A DNA stretch of 64,000 nucleotides from Mucilaginibacter celer (GCF_003576455.2 NZ_CP032869.1:6262001-6326000), one strand, 5' to 3'. Counted from the first letter of the stretch, positions 43,210-53,087 are shown. Program-made: numbers and translations. The notes: generated by a model not told the origin, from the sequence alone.

Positions 43210-45189
43210 ATGATTTTTGACAGGAAAAACCTCGATAATGAAACTTTGCTGGCGTTTTACAAAAAACTGCTGTTCCCCCGCATGGTTGAAGAAAAGATGC
43301 TGATACTGTTAAGACAGGGGCGCATAGGCAAATGGTTTTCGGGCATAGGCCAGGAAGCGATAGCCGTAGGCAGTACGCTGGCCATGAATGCTGATGAATA
43401 TATTTTACCCATGCACCGCAACCTGGGTGTTTTCACATCGCGGGGTATCCCACTTTCGCGGCTGATGGCCCAGTGGCAGGGAAAACCCTCGGGCTTTACC
43501 AAGGGGCGCGACCGATCATTTCACTTCGGTACGCAGGAATATAAGATTATCGGTATGATCTCGCATCTCGGCCCGCAACTGGCCCTGGCCGATGGTATTG
43601 CCCTGGCCGATGTGCTATCGAAAAAGAAAAAATCAACACTGGTTTATACCGGCGAGGGTGGCACCAGCGAGGGCGATTTTCATGAAGCGCTTAACATTGC
43701 CTCGGTATGGAAACTGCCGGTGATATTTTTAATTGAAAATAACGGCTACGCACTCTCTACCCCAACCGCCGAACAGTATAATTGCCGCGAACTGGTTGAC
43801 AAAGCCATTGGTTACGGCATTGAAGGCCGCCGTATTGACGGCAACAACATACTTGAAGTTTACAATACCATTACCGAACTGAATAAAGCCATCCGCGAAA
43901 ACCCGCGCCCCGTTTTGCTGGAGTGCATGACCTTCAGGATGCGCGGCCACGAAGAGGCATCGGGCACCAAATATGTGCCTCAAAACCTGTTTCAGTGGTG
44001 GGCCGCTAAAGATCCGGTTACTAATTTTGAAAAATACCTGCTCACCTCGGGCGTATTGTTAAAAGATATGATCCCGGTTATAAGGCAGGAATTCAGCAAA
44101 ATTATCGAAACCGAAATTGAAAAAGCCTATGCCGAAGCCGATATTATCCCCGATGTGGATACCGAGGTAAGGGATATGTACAAGCCCTACAGCTTTCCGG
44201 CGGTAAAGTCGCAGGCCTTAGCGGTTAGCAACAAGCGTTATATTGATGCTATTAGCGATGGCCTGAAAAGCGCCATGCGCAAACACGATAACCTGGTAAT
44301 TATGGGCCAGGATATTGCCGAATATGGTGGTGCCTTTAAAATTACCCAGGGCTTTGTTGAAGAATTTGGTAAAGGCAGGGTACGTAACACTCCCATTTGC
44401 GAATCGGGCATTGTAGGCGCTGCCATGGGTTTGGCACTTAATGGTTACAAAGCCATAGTAGAGATGCAGTTTGCCGATTTTGTAAGCTGCGGTTTTAACC
44501 AGATTGTGAACAACCTGGCCAAAACGCATTATCGCTGGGGCCAGCAGGTTGATGTGGTAATCAGGATGCCGGCCGGTGCGGGTACCGGCGCAGGGCCATT
44601 CCACTCGCAAAGTAACGAAGCCTGGTTTACCAAAACGCCGGGATTGAAAATTGTATACCCCGCCTTCCCGGCCGATGCCAAGGGCCTGCTGCTGGCATCA
44701 ATTGATGACCCCAACCCGGTTATTTATTTTGAGCATAAATACCTGTACCGCGGCATGCATGGCGATGTGCCCGATGATGATGTGATGATTGAGATAGGCA
44801 AGGCTAATGTGATAAGAGAGGGTGAACAGGCCAGTATCATCACTTTTGGCCTCGGCGTGCATTGGGCGATGGAATACGCAGAGAAATATCCCGACAAATC
44901 CATCGAGATCATTGATCTGCGCAGCCTGCAGCCATGGGATACAGAGGCTGTTGAAGCAAGCGTTAAAAAAACAGGCCGCGCGTTAATATTGCATGAAGAT
45001 ACACTAACCAGCGGCTTCGGTGCCGAAATCGCCGCTCATTTATCCGAGCATTGTTTTAAATATTTGGATGCCCCCGTTATGCGTTGCGGCAGTTTGGATA
45101 CGGCCATCCCCATGAGTAAAGCCTTGGAAGATCAGTTTTTGGCCAAGGCGAGGTTGGAGGAGACGATGGAGAAGTTGTTGGGGTATTAA
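43210..45189 (+). CDS. 2-oxoacid (branched-chain type) dehydrogenase E1, fused alpha and beta
   Basis: 659 residues. Residues 1-340 are the alpha subunit (RMVEEKMLILLRQGRIGKWFSGIGQEA, the ThDP motif GEGGTSEGDFHEALNIAS...NNGYA, RMRGHEEASGT), residues 345-659 the beta subunit (MGQDIAEYGGAFKITQGF, RVRNTPICESGIVGAAMG, PAGAGTGAGPFHSQSNEAW, DLRSLQPWD, LHEDTLTSGFG). Such fusions act in branched-chain 2-oxoacid decarboxylation that feeds iso-fatty acid primers. E2 and E3 are not in view. Differs from the separate pdhB at 35542. Confidence 0.92.
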   Translation: MIFDRKNLDNETLLAFYKKLLFPRMVEEKMLILLRQGRIGKWFSGIGQEAIAVGSTLAMNADEYILPMHRNLGVFTSRGIPLSRLMAQWQGKPSGFTKGRDRSFHFGTQEYKIIGMISHLGPQLALADGIALADVLSKKKKSTLVYTGEGGTSEGDFHEALNIASVWKLPVIFLIENNGYALSTPTAEQYNCRELVDKAIGYGIEGRRIDGNNILEVYNTITELNKAIRENPRPVLLECMTFRMRGHEEASGTKYVPQNLFQWWAAKDPVTNFEKYLLTSGVLLKDMIPVIRQEFSKIIETEIEKAYAEADIIPDVDTEVRDMYKPYSFPAVKSQALAVSNKRYIDAISDGLKSAMRKHDNLVIMGQDIAEYGGAFKITQGFVEEFGKGRVRNTPICESGIVGAAMGLALNGYKAIVEMQFADFVSCGFNQIVNNLAKTHYRWGQQVDVVIRMPAGAGTGAGPFHSQSNEAWFTKTPGLKIVYPAFPADAKGLLLASIDDPNPVIYFEHKYLYRGMHGDVPDDDVMIEIGKANVIREGEQASIITFGLGVHWAMEYAEKYPDKSIEIIDLRSLQPWDTEAVEASVKKTGRALILHEDTLTSGFGAEIAAHLSEHCFKYLDAPVMRCGSLDTAIPMSKALEDQFLAKARLEETMEKLLGY

Positions 45190-45458
45190 ATAAAGCGGCG
45201 GGGTTATGCGATTCACTCCCCTGCGAGGCATGGCCGTCACTTAAACAAAAAAGCGGTGGAATTGTGCGATTCCCCTTGAGAGGGGCGGAGGGGTGTGTTA
45301 CTGTACGCAAGGCTGATCGCTCGTATAACACACCCCTGCTTTCGCTCCTACCCATCGCGCGCCCTCTCAAGAGGGGAACTTAAAAGCCCAATTTTTAAAC
45401 TCTCCACGGCAAGCTGGGAGAGGGTAGTGGAAATTAAAAAAGCACCGGAATTCTCCCC
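45190..45458. repeat. GC-rich palindrome, family C copy 2 with partial copy
   Basis: Element 45268-45378: outer arms near ATTCCCCTTGAGAGGGG (45269-45285) and CCCTCTCAAGAGGGGAA (ending about 45377), inner arms AGGGGTGTGTTA (45289-45300) and TAACACACCCCT (45326-45337). A left partial copy (TATGCGATTCACTCCCCTGC) lies at 45206-45230. Same plan and same lead as 28453-28573. No gene. Confidence 0.8.
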
Positions 45459-46175
45459 CTACGCCGCACTCGAAATATACTTCACCAAACTCCTTTTTGC
45501 CACGGGCAGCAGTGTTTGCTCAAGCGGGAAAGTAATATCGCTGTGTACATAATAAACCGCTGGGTTGGGTATAAACCGGTTTTGCTTAATGAGGTGCAGC
45601 TTAATAGCCTGCGGGGTATTGGTGATACTTTGCTCATAAGTATCCACAAAGCTTACATTTATGCCCCGGTACTTATCATCCTTACCCTCAAAAATTGTGA
45701 TCTGGTATTCGTATATTAAATGGGTGCGCTCCCTGCCGTTTCGCAACGAAAAATAGCCATGATAAGGCATCAGCGGCATAATACCTATCGGATCGATGTT
45801 GAGATGGCTTTCTACATAATCATAAATATCCTTACCTGTTTTTATAGCCGGATCCATTTTGGTAAGCGCGTAACTGATGATCTGCTCAATCTCCATCATG
45901 CTCTCGTTGTCGGTAATTATTTTTTGATAAGTTAATTTTACCGCCTCAATATCAGCCTGGGTAAGGCGTTGCGGAAAGGCTTGCTGCAGCAGCGATTTAT
46001 TTTTTTTAAACTCGATGAGGTTATTGTAATGAAAAATCAAATCGGCAAGGTTTGGATATAACCTGCTTTTATCAAAGTGGGCATTAATCTCCTGGAGGTA
46101 GCTTAACAGTATATATTTTTTGTGTTCGAAATCAATATGACCTTCAATAAACCAGTTTGTGCCTAATTGTCTCAT
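45459..46175 (-). CDS. Conserved cytoplasmic protein, unknown function
   Basis: 238 residues, no signal peptide or membrane helix. N-terminal half is helical (WFIEGHIDFEHKKYILLSYL, LADLIFHYNNLIEFKKNKSLL, KLTYQKIITDNESMMEIEQII), C-terminal half is mixed (GIMPLMPYHGYFSLRNGRER, IYEYQITIFEGKDDKYRGI, NPAVYYVHSDITFPLEQTLLP). No family is recognised, though codon use and length show a real gene. It is divergent from the RsmI-like gene, 54 bases apart. Confidence 0.75.
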   Translation of the reverse strand: MRQLGTNWFIEGHIDFEHKKYILLSYLQEINAHFDKSRLYPNLADLIFHYNNLIEFKKNKSLLQQAFPQRLTQADIEAVKLTYQKIITDNESMMEIEQIISYALTKMDPAIKTGKDIYDYVESHLNIDPIGIMPLMPYHGYFSLRNGRERTHLIYEYQITIFEGKDDKYRGINVSFVDTYEQSITNTPQAIKLHLIKQNRFIPNPAVYYVHSDITFPLEQTLLPVAKRSLVKYISSAA

Positions 46176-46229
46176 TTTTCCGTCTCCTTTTGATAGCTTA
46201 AATTAATCAAAAAACACCAACTTTGCAAT

Positions 46230-46946
46230 ATGCCCTATGGAACGCTTTATTTAATCCCCGTACCGCTGGCCGATGCTGCGGCTGCCAAATCATTTACCCC
46301 CTATCTTGTTGATACCATCAACAGTATTAAAGAGTATATTGTGGAAAATGAAAAAACCGCCCGCCGCTTTTTAAAGGAGGCCGGTTTAAAAACGCCGCAA
46401 AGCGAGTTGGTTATTCATGACTATGGCAAACACAACCGCGAAACCACTAACGCCGAATTTTTTAAAGGCCTGCAGGCAGGTAATGATGTTGGCCTGATGA
46501 GCGAAGCCGGTTGCCCCGGCGTTGCCGACCCAGGTGCCGATATTGTTGATAAGGCTCACCGCATGGGTATTAAAGTTGTGCCGTTGGTTGGCCCGAGCTC
46601 TATTTTGCTGGCGCTGATGGCTTCGGGCTTTAGCGGGCAAAGCTTTACTTTTCATGGCTACCTGCCTATTGATAAAGTGCTGCGGGCCAAGAAGATCAAA
46701 GAACTGGAAAGCCAGGCGATAAAGCTGGATCAAACGCAGATGTTCATCGAAACGCCTTTCCGTAATAATCCTATGCTGGAAGAGATCCTGAAATCGGCCA
46801 ATCCAAAAACAAAGCTTTGCATAGCAACCGATTTGACTGCTGCAACCGAGTTTGTACAAACCAAAACCATTGCCGACTGGCAAAAAAAAGTGCCCGATCT
46901 GCACAAACGCCCAACCATATTTTTACTGTACCACGGCAATAAATGA
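46230..46946 (+). CDS. RsmI-like SAM-dependent methyltransferase
   Basis: 238 residues of the tetrapyrrole methylase fold. Marks: GTLYLIPVPLAD at the N-terminus, VENEKTARRFLK, DVGLMSEAGCPGVADPGADIV (the RsmI-type G-rich loop), VPLVGPSSILLALMASGF, FHGYLP, IETPFRNN, PTIFLLYHGNK. RsmI 2'-O-methylates C1402 of 16S rRNA. This is the shorter Bacteroidota paralogue and may have another substrate, so I do not give the symbol. It ends in an ATGA overlap with the next gene. Confidence 0.85.
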   Translation: MPYGTLYLIPVPLADAAAAKSFTPYLVDTINSIKEYIVENEKTARRFLKEAGLKTPQSELVIHDYGKHNRETTNAEFFKGLQAGNDVGLMSEAGCPGVADPGADIVDKAHRMGIKVVPLVGPSSILLALMASGFSGQSFTFHGYLPIDKVLRAKKIKELESQAIKLDQTQMFIETPFRNNPMLEEILKSANPKTKLCIATDLTAATEFVQTKTIADWQKKVPDLHKRPTIFLLYHGNK

Positions 46947-48547
46947 CCATCACCCAGCAGCATACCGATATAGTGATTGTAGGTGCCGGTCCATCGGGAT
47001 TGATGATGGCCGCCCAGCTTTTGCGTTATGGTGTACAGCCTGTTATAATTGATAGCAGGCAGGGGCCAACCAGCCACTCAAAAGCCCTGGCTGTACAGGC
47101 CCGCTCGCTGGAGATTTACCGGCAAATGGGCATAGTTGATAAAGTGCTGGCGGACGGTAAGCAGGCCGGTGGCGCCAAGTTTAACCAGGAAGGCCGTGAA
47201 GTTAGCACCCTAACACTGGCCAATGTAGGCGAAGGGCAAACGCCTTACCCCTTTATCCAGATGTATCCGCAAAGCAAAAACGAGCGCCTGCTGCTTGATT
47301 TTTTAACGCTTAACTGCTGCCCGGTTTATTGGAATACATCATTAACTTCCTTCAATCAAAGTAAAAACGAGATTAGCCTGCAACTGCAAAGCGGCTATGA
47401 AACTCAAACTATAACCTGCAAATGGCTTGTTGGTGCCGATGGAGCGCATAGCATAGTGCGTAAGCAACTCAATATTCCCTTTAACGGTGATACCTATCCG
47501 CACCAGTTTTACCTTGCCGATATTAAGATTGACAGTAAACTGGGTAATTATGTCGATCTGTTCCTGTCGAAAAAAGGCTTCGCAGGTTTTTTTCCGATGC
47601 CTGATGAACAGCACTACCGTTTGGTGGGCAATCTTCCTGAAACTTTCGACACGAAAGAAAACCTGCAGATTGATGATGTGCTGCCGCATTTAGAAGCTGT
47701 AATGCATCAATCCGTAACGGTTGAGCAGCTAAAATGGTTCACAACCTATAGGCTGCATCATCGCAAAGCCGAAAAATTCAGGGAGCAACGTTGTTTTTTG
47801 ATTGGCGATGCCGCGCATATCCACTCGCCGGTTGGCGGGCAGGGCATGAATACCGGTTTGCAGGATGCCTATAATTTAGCCTGGAAAATGGCCGGAGTTG
47901 TTAACGGACAATTGGGCGAAGCCATTTTAGAAAGCTACGCCGCCGAGCGGATGCCGGTGGCCAAAGAGCTGTTAAGCACTACCGACAGGCTTTTTAAAAT
48001 CATCCTGTCGCAAAACTGGTTTGTTAACCTGTTAAAAAAGTGGCTGATGCCCGTACTGCTAAAATGGGTTTGGGCAAAACCCAAACTGCGCGATATGTTT
48101 TTTAAACGGGTATCACAAACAGGCATCGGCTATCGCGATAGCCAGATCAGCCTGCACCTGAGCCAATCAATCCAAATAAAAGCCGGCGACAGGCTTCCTT
48201 ATCTCAAAGTATTTGACGAAAAACGCCAGCAGGAATCCGATCTGCACGAATGGTGCAGTAAACCCGGTTTCACGCTCATCTGCCTCGGCAAACTCAAAGA
48301 ACTGGATTTATTTACCGTTGCCAAATGGATCACCCAAAAATACGGCGCCAGCCTCAATTTTTTCTACCTGCCGCCATCTACAAAAAATCAGCATATTTTT
48401 GATGCTTTTGCGGTAAAAGAAAACCAAAAGAAAGCGCTTATGATCCGCCCGGATATGCATATCGGCTTATTGAATGATGTGGTAGATATTGATATGATGG
48501 ATAATTATTTGCAGAATGTGGTGGGATTTTTAAAGTCGGAAGTCTGA
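46943..48547 (+). CDS. FAD-dependent aromatic-ring monooxygenase (PheA/TfdB type)
   Basis: 534 residues. Start overlaps the previous stop by four bases (ATGA), so translation is coupled. FAD marks: IVIVGAGPSGLMMAAQLL (GxGxxG), GADGAHSIVRKQL (DG motif), LIGDAAHIHSPVGGQGMNTG (GD motif), YNLAWKM. The C-terminal 110 residues are the thioredoxin-like domain of phenol hydroxylases. It uses NAD(P)H and O2 to hydroxylate aromatic or polyketide-like compounds. No aromatic catabolic genes are adjacent, so substrate is unknown. Confidence 0.9.
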   Translation: MTITQQHTDIVIVGAGPSGLMMAAQLLRYGVQPVIIDSRQGPTSHSKALAVQARSLEIYRQMGIVDKVLADGKQAGGAKFNQEGREVSTLTLANVGEGQTPYPFIQMYPQSKNERLLLDFLTLNCCPVYWNTSLTSFNQSKNEISLQLQSGYETQTITCKWLVGADGAHSIVRKQLNIPFNGDTYPHQFYLADIKIDSKLGNYVDLFLSKKGFAGFFPMPDEQHYRLVGNLPETFDTKENLQIDDVLPHLEAVMHQSVTVEQLKWFTTYRLHHRKAEKFREQRCFLIGDAAHIHSPVGGQGMNTGLQDAYNLAWKMAGVVNGQLGEAILESYAAERMPVAKELLSTTDRLFKIILSQNWFVNLLKKWLMPVLLKWVWAKPKLRDMFFKRVSQTGIGYRDSQISLHLSQSIQIKAGDRLPYLKVFDEKRQQESDLHEWCSKPGFTLICLGKLKELDLFTVAKWITQKYGASLNFFYLPPSTKNQHIFDAFAVKENQKKALMIRPDMHIGLLNDVVDIDMMDNYLQNVVGFLKSEV

Positions 48548-48641
48548 AGTCCGCAGTCCGAAAGTCTCACCCAGGAATTGAAAATACCTGGTCTCCCCTG
48601 TATAGACTTTGAACTTAAAACTCTCTACTTAAGACTTAAAA

Positions 48642-50561
48642 CTACCTCGCTACCATCACCCAGCCGCTCATCACTTTCCCGTTTTTCAAATCAATTACAT
48701 AATAATAGGTTCCGCCGGGGATGTTTTGCCCGTTGATGGTGCCGTCCCAGGCTTTAGGGTAGCCGGTGCTTTTGTAAACCAGTGTGCCGTATCGGTTAAA
48801 AACCTGCGTGGTTGAAGTCGGGTAGGTGTCCAGCGCTTCAATATTCCAGGTGTCGTTCACGCCATCGCCATTGGGGGTGAAGGTATTCGGCACAGTTACT
48901 TTTTTGTAAACGCGAACAAACACCTCGTCGGTAGCTTCATCACCGCAACCTTCGTTTGATACTACGTGCAGAGTGTAGGTAATGTCTTCGGTTGGTGTGG
49001 CGGTGGGTTTCAGTTCAAGTGTGCTGCTCAGGTTATCGGCAGGTGTCCAGTAATAGCTTACGTTGGTGCCTTCGGTGCTGCCGTTTAGTGTTGTTGATTG
49101 CCCTTGCGTTATGTACCTGTCGGGCCCGGCATTGGCTATTGGTTTTTTTAGCACATTCACCTGTACGGTTGCCGTGGAGGTACAGGTGCCGTTGCTTACG
49201 GTTACCGTATAAAGCGTGGTATCGGCAGGGCTGGCAACCGGATTGGCAATATTAACATCCGATAAACCTTTTGCCGGCGACCATAAATAGGTTGAGCCGC
49301 CGCCGGCATGCAGCGTTACTGAACTACCCTCGCAAATTGGCTCAACAACATCGGCTACTGCTACAGGCTGTGCATTTACGGTAACATTAACCTGCGTTGT
49401 TACCTCGCAACCTGATGATGCCTTTATGGTAACATAATAAGTGCCGGTAGCGACTGTTGTAACAGGGGTAATTGCGGGCGACTGCAAGGCTGATGTAAAG
49501 CCGTTAGGCCCCGTCCATTTATAACTAACACCAGCCGATGCACTAAACGATAATGTTGTGCCCGCACAAACCGGTGTATTTACAGTTGCCGTTGCTACCG
49601 GCGCTGAACCAACTGTTAAAGTAAGCACATTAGAAGCCGAACGACAATACGCCGAATTAATATTGCCCGATTGAGCCGTTACCACCCGGTAATAATAAGT
49701 GCCCGCCGCGGTGGGCGAGGTTATTTTATAGGTAGATGAACTGCCGGCTGCACCAGGCAGATCACTCCACGCCCCGTTACCGATGCGCGATTGCCATAAA
49801 ACACTGTATCCGGCCGGGATGCCGGTGCTGAGGGTATAGGTTTGCGGTACATCAGCACAGTCCGAGGCTGTGATACTTGAGCCGGTGCTGCTGAAACTGG
49901 CCGAAATATCTGGCCCGTAAGGGCTGAAGGTGATATCGTCAATGGCCAAATCGTTAGCAGGTGCGCCGCCTGCGCTGTTGTTGGTCATTTTGATCACGAT
50001 ATCGCTTACGCCCGCGGGTACGGTAAAATTAAAAGCCTTTTGTATCCATTGATAATTGCCGCTTGTGCGGGGTATGGTGTTGGTATTATTGCTTTCGATA
50101 ACGGTACCGTCTGTTTTTTCGATAGAGAAGGTGATATTGGGCGGGCTGATATCATTACTCCGCAACAGATTGACTATCCAGGCCGAAAACTGGTATTTGG
50201 TATTGGAGCAAAGCCCCTTAACTGTGCGTTTATAAAAATAATCGGTTTTGGATACGCTGGCATTCACAACCATCATATAACCGCCGGTATTGCCGGTATG
50301 ATCTGTTGCCGACCACCATACGCTGCCCGAACCTGCAGTACTGTTTTCGATTGTGTATGAACCATCCTGCGGAAAATCGGCATTGCTGTAGGTATAACTC
50401 GTAGTGCCCGAATCAGCAGGCAAAGCGCCCGAATGTGTTGAACTGCCTGCACCAAAAGTGATGCTTACCACCGGATCGCCAAGGCTTTGAGCGTTTGCCG
50501 CAGAAGTTGAAAAAGAAAGTAGAAAGCCACCAAACAGGGGAATCAGTGCTTTTGCATTCAA
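48642..50561 (-). CDS. Secreted carbohydrate-binding-like adhesin with T9SS type B sorting domain, TTG start
   Basis: 639 residues from TTG at 50561; an in-frame stop lies just upstream and no ATG gives a full signal peptide (ending SAANAQ). Residues 28-215 form a jelly-roll domain typical of T9SS proteins (NTGGYMMVVNAS, GLCSNTKYQFSAWIVNLL, DLAIDDITFSPYG). Then Ig-like modules (VCAGTTLSFSASAG, ICEGSSVTLHAGGG, GPDRYITQGQSTTLNG). The end has NTFTPNGDGVNDTWNIE, VFNRYG, AWDG and IPGGTYYYV, as in the 964-6291 protein. Surface exposed via the type IX system; partner unknown. Confidence 0.88.
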   Translation of the reverse strand: MNAKALIPLFGGFLLSFSTSAANAQSLGDPVVSITFGAGSSTHSGALPADSGTTSYTYSNADFPQDGSYTIENSTAGSGSVWWSATDHTGNTGGYMMVVNASVSKTDYFYKRTVKGLCSNTKYQFSAWIVNLLRSNDISPPNITFSIEKTDGTVIESNNTNTIPRTSGNYQWIQKAFNFTVPAGVSDIVIKMTNNSAGGAPANDLAIDDITFSPYGPDISASFSSTGSSITASDCADVPQTYTLSTGIPAGYSVLWQSRIGNGAWSDLPGAAGSSSTYKITSPTAAGTYYYRVVTAQSGNINSAYCRSASNVLTLTVGSAPVATATVNTPVCAGTTLSFSASAGVSYKWTGPNGFTSALQSPAITPVTTVATGTYYVTIKASSGCEVTTQVNVTVNAQPVAVADVVEPICEGSSVTLHAGGGSTYLWSPAKGLSDVNIANPVASPADTTLYTVTVSNGTCTSTATVQVNVLKKPIANAGPDRYITQGQSTTLNGSTEGTNVSYYWTPADNLSSTLELKPTATPTEDITYTLHVVSNEGCGDEATDEVFVRVYKKVTVPNTFTPNGDGVNDTWNIEALDTYPTSTTQVFNRYGTLVYKSTGYPKAWDGTINGQNIPGGTYYYVIDLKNGKVMSGWVMVAR

Positions 50562-50809
50562 GGGTTTATACTTTTAAAAAAGCGCCTGCATGTACCACAC
50601 ATACAGACGCTACTATCGCAACTATTATGAAAAGGGGTATTAAAACAATCATCGGGGTTTGATAACTGGTTTAATGATATAAAGATGCGTGTTGCCTTTT
50701 GGGCGGGCAATTATGTGTCGATAAACGGGGAGATTGTGTGGGTTAACCGGGGGAATTTCGGAATCCGGATGTTCGGTTTGGGATTTATTTTGGTGGATTA
50801 CACCGATTT

Positions 50810-50902
50810 TTGTCTGAACTGATTTGGGGGAATTATTAGAATTTTTTGAATTTGATTTGCATTCGGGTGGTTCTTAAATTCCATAAATTCAGGTTCAGAC
50901 AA
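50810..50902 (+). repeat. Palindromic repeat family A, copy 3
   Basis: Left end TTGTCTGAACTGATTTGGGG, right end AAATTCAGGTTCAGACAA, in the same orientation as copy 1. Followed by GCACGAACACGCTGCCGTGA, also present after copy 1. Confidence 0.85.
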
Positions 50903-50938
50903 GCACGAACACGCTGCCGTGAGGACGTAACAACCAGA

Positions 50939-51024
50939 ATTTCGAATTTGCTTTTATATGCTGATCATTCCTTAATTCTTTAAAATTCCAATTCTGACAA
51001 ATCCCCCCAAATCCCGGTTCAGAC
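50939..51024 (+). repeat. Family A composite half-copies at LytTR stop
   Basis: A right half (AATTTGCTTTTATATGCTG to TTCTGACAAA) is followed by CCCCCCAAATCCCGGTTCAG, a complemented left end, whose last base precedes the stop codon of the response regulator. Confidence 0.6.
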
Positions 51025-51723
51025 TTACCGCTGCTTCCAGTTCCTTACAAAATCAAGATAGCTTTCGCTTACCGGCAATTCAGCGTCTGTAAGCTGTACC
51101 TTGCGGTTAAGGATGGAGCGGATTTTACCTACGGGCACAATATAACTGCGGTGGATGCGCTGAAATTTAGTAGATGGCAGTTTTTCCAGCACCTTTTTTA
51201 ACGGCATCAAAGTAAGGATGGTTTTGTCGTTGGTGATATGGATCTTGATGTAATCCTCCATGCTTTCGATATACTCGATGGTGTTTAGCTCTATCTTCAC
51301 CATCCGGTATTCTGAATATACGTACAGGCTTTCGTCGGTTTCTTCAACGGTGGTTTTATTTTTATAATTGAAGTAATCCACTGCCTTTTCTACTGCCTTT
51401 GTAAAGCGTTTAATATCTATCGGCTTTAAAATATAATCAAGCGCCTCAAGCTCAAACCCTTCATACGCAAAATTTTTGTAGGCCGTGGTGAATATTACCA
51501 TCGGTTTGTCCTTCAGCGAACGCACCAGGTCGATACCGGTAATATCGGGCATATTGATATCCACAAAAAGCAGGTCGATCTGCGCTGTTTTCAGGTACTC
51601 GGCACCCGAAATTGCATCTTCAAAAGTTTTTACCAGTTGCAGGGAGGGAAAGCGGGAAACATATTCGCTGATCAATCGCAGGGCCAGCGGTTCGTCATCA
51701 ATTGCTATACATTTAAGCACCAT
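51025..51723 (-). CDS. LytTR-family response regulator
   Basis: 232 residues. Receiver domain with Asp9/Asp10 and phospho-acceptor Asp55 (LLFVDINMPDITGIDL), Thr and Lys in TTAYKNFAYEGF and LKPID. The LytTR DNA-binding domain (about 128-230) has the marks IEYIESMEDYIKIHI, FQRIHRSYIVPVGKI and LPVSESY. It starts two bases after the kinase gene and is transcribed with it. Its stop codon directly borders a family A repeat end. Targets unknown. Confidence 0.95.
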   Translation of the reverse strand: MVLKCIAIDDEPLALRLISEYVSRFPSLQLVKTFEDAISGAEYLKTAQIDLLFVDINMPDITGIDLVRSLKDKPMVIFTTAYKNFAYEGFELEALDYILKPIDIKRFTKAVEKAVDYFNYKNKTTVEETDESLYVYSEYRMVKIELNTIEYIESMEDYIKIHITNDKTILTLMPLKKVLEKLPSTKFQRIHRSYIVPVGKIRSILNRKVQLTDAELPVSESYLDFVRNWKQR

Positions 51724-51725
51724 GG

Positions 51726-52886
51726 TTATGTTTGTAAGGTTAACTGTACAATATATTGATTGTTTGTATTGCTGATATTGAGCAAATGCCTGCCAGGATA
51801 TAAATGTTCCAATCGTTGTATGGTATTTTTTATGCCGATGCCCGTACGCTGATAATCACTGTTTTGTACCGCGAACACCCGGTTTTTGCAATAAAATGAA
51901 ATATCATGCACGCCTATGTTGATGGTGATATCTATTTGGGATGGTTCGTGCTTGCTTACGCCGTATTTAAACACGTTTTCAACAAAAGTCATCAAAACCA
52001 GCGGCGCTATTTTTTTAACGCCTGTTTCGCCAATTACTTCAAAATTAACTTTGGTGTTACTACCTATGCGCAGGCGCTGAAGTTCGATATAATCGCTGAT
52101 GCAATCCACCTCGCTTTGCAGGGGCACAAAATCCTCGGTAACATCATCGGTAACGTAACGCATAATGTTTGATAGCTTCATGATGCTATCGGCAGCGTTA
52201 TCATCCTTAATGGCGGCAAGCGTATAAATATTATTGAGCGTATTGAACAAAAAATGTGGATTGATCTGCGCTTTCAAAAATGAGAGCTCGGCGCTGGTTT
52301 TATCAGCCTCGGCGCGGGCGGCCCGCTGTTCGGTTTGCTGCCATTGCTGTACAGTTATAATGGCCGTGCTCAAGGCCATGATCATCAAAAATATAAACAA
52401 ACTGGTGCTATCCAGCGGCTGGCGATGCCTGAAACCCGGACGAAAGAAGCGGGCGGTACTATCCTGTGTAAACGGTGGCTGCCTAAAACCATCCCATTTA
52501 CGAAAGGTGCTGTCGCCAAATTGCGGACCGTTAAATGGTGGCGGCGCATTCATATCAAAGCGGTTCCGTAGCCAGCGATTGGCCTCGGTACTCCTCAGCA
52601 GTTTATCAAAAGGGCGGAGTAAAAAAACACATGCTAATAAAACAATAACTATGGCACTGTAGATCCAGTATCGTTTGGTAATAAAAAACTTAGGAATAAA
52701 CAGGTAGGCATTGCTGTAAAACAGCGCGATGTAGGTAAGGCAAAACAACCAGTAAGCAGGCTCCTGTAAAAAAGTAACGATAGTAGTGTTTTGCCCCCGG
52801 CTGTTTAAAAACACCAGCGGAAAGGCCATGAACAACAACCAGCCCGCAATATGTATAATAACCGAAAATGCTTTAAAACGCCACAT
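51726..52886 (-). CDS. LytS/YehU-family sensor histidine kinase
   Basis: 386 residues. Four membrane helices: VIIHIAGWLLFMAFPLVFL, WLFCLTYIALFYSNAYLFI, YWIYSAIVIVLLACVFLL and a fourth about 168-187 (LFIFLMIMALSTAIITV). A 60-residue Pro/Arg/Phe-rich segment lies between helices 3 and 4. The kinase domain has the unusual H box LKAQINPHFLFNTLNNIYTLA of the His_kinase family, then APLVLMTFVENVFKYG and the short RTGIGIKNTIQRLEHLYPG. Operon with the LytTR gene. Signal unknown. Confidence 0.93.
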   Translation of the reverse strand: MWRFKAFSVIIHIAGWLLFMAFPLVFLNSRGQNTTIVTFLQEPAYWLFCLTYIALFYSNAYLFIPKFFITKRYWIYSAIVIVLLACVFLLRPFDKLLRSTEANRWLRNRFDMNAPPPFNGPQFGDSTFRKWDGFRQPPFTQDSTARFFRPGFRHRQPLDSTSLFIFLMIMALSTAIITVQQWQQTEQRAARAEADKTSAELSFLKAQINPHFLFNTLNNIYTLAAIKDDNAADSIMKLSNIMRYVTDDVTEDFVPLQSEVDCISDYIELQRLRIGSNTKVNFEVIGETGVKKIAPLVLMTFVENVFKYGVSKHEPSQIDITINIGVHDISFYCKNRVFAVQNSDYQRTGIGIKNTIQRLEHLYPGRHLLNISNTNNQYIVQLTLQT

Positions 52887-52964
52887 AATGTAAAATAACG
52901 CATTATGTTACAGCAATAAAAGCGGGTATCGGTGATTTGTGGTTTTGTATGGATGAGTTTCTTT

Positions 52965-53065
52965 AGTCCGCAAGTCCGTAAGCCGGAAAGTCCGCAAGCA
53001 AAAATTTAAACAGAAAATTATTAGGTAAATTGCCCCAACACAATAATCTTTCGGACTTGCGGACT
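52965..53065. repeat. 14-bp perfect inverted repeat, AGTCCGCAAGTCCG type
   Basis: AGTCCGCAAGTCCG (52965-52978) and its exact complement CGGACTTGCGGACT (53052-53065), in a tract of similar degenerate units (AAGCCGGAAAGTCCGC, TTCCGACTTCCGGACC). It lies just downstream of miaE on that strand. Confidence 0.8.
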
Positions 53066-53087
53066 TTCCGACTTCCGGACCTCCACC

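Larger units (their letters stand above)
50562..51024. other. Intergenic region with family A repeats
   Basis: 463 bp. The left part is the upstream region of the adhesin. It contains family A copy 3 (50810-50902), the shared CACGARCAYGCTGCCGTG lead after it, and a second right half plus a left-end complement at about 50939-51024 that abuts the stop codon of the LytTR gene. Confidence 0.7.
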
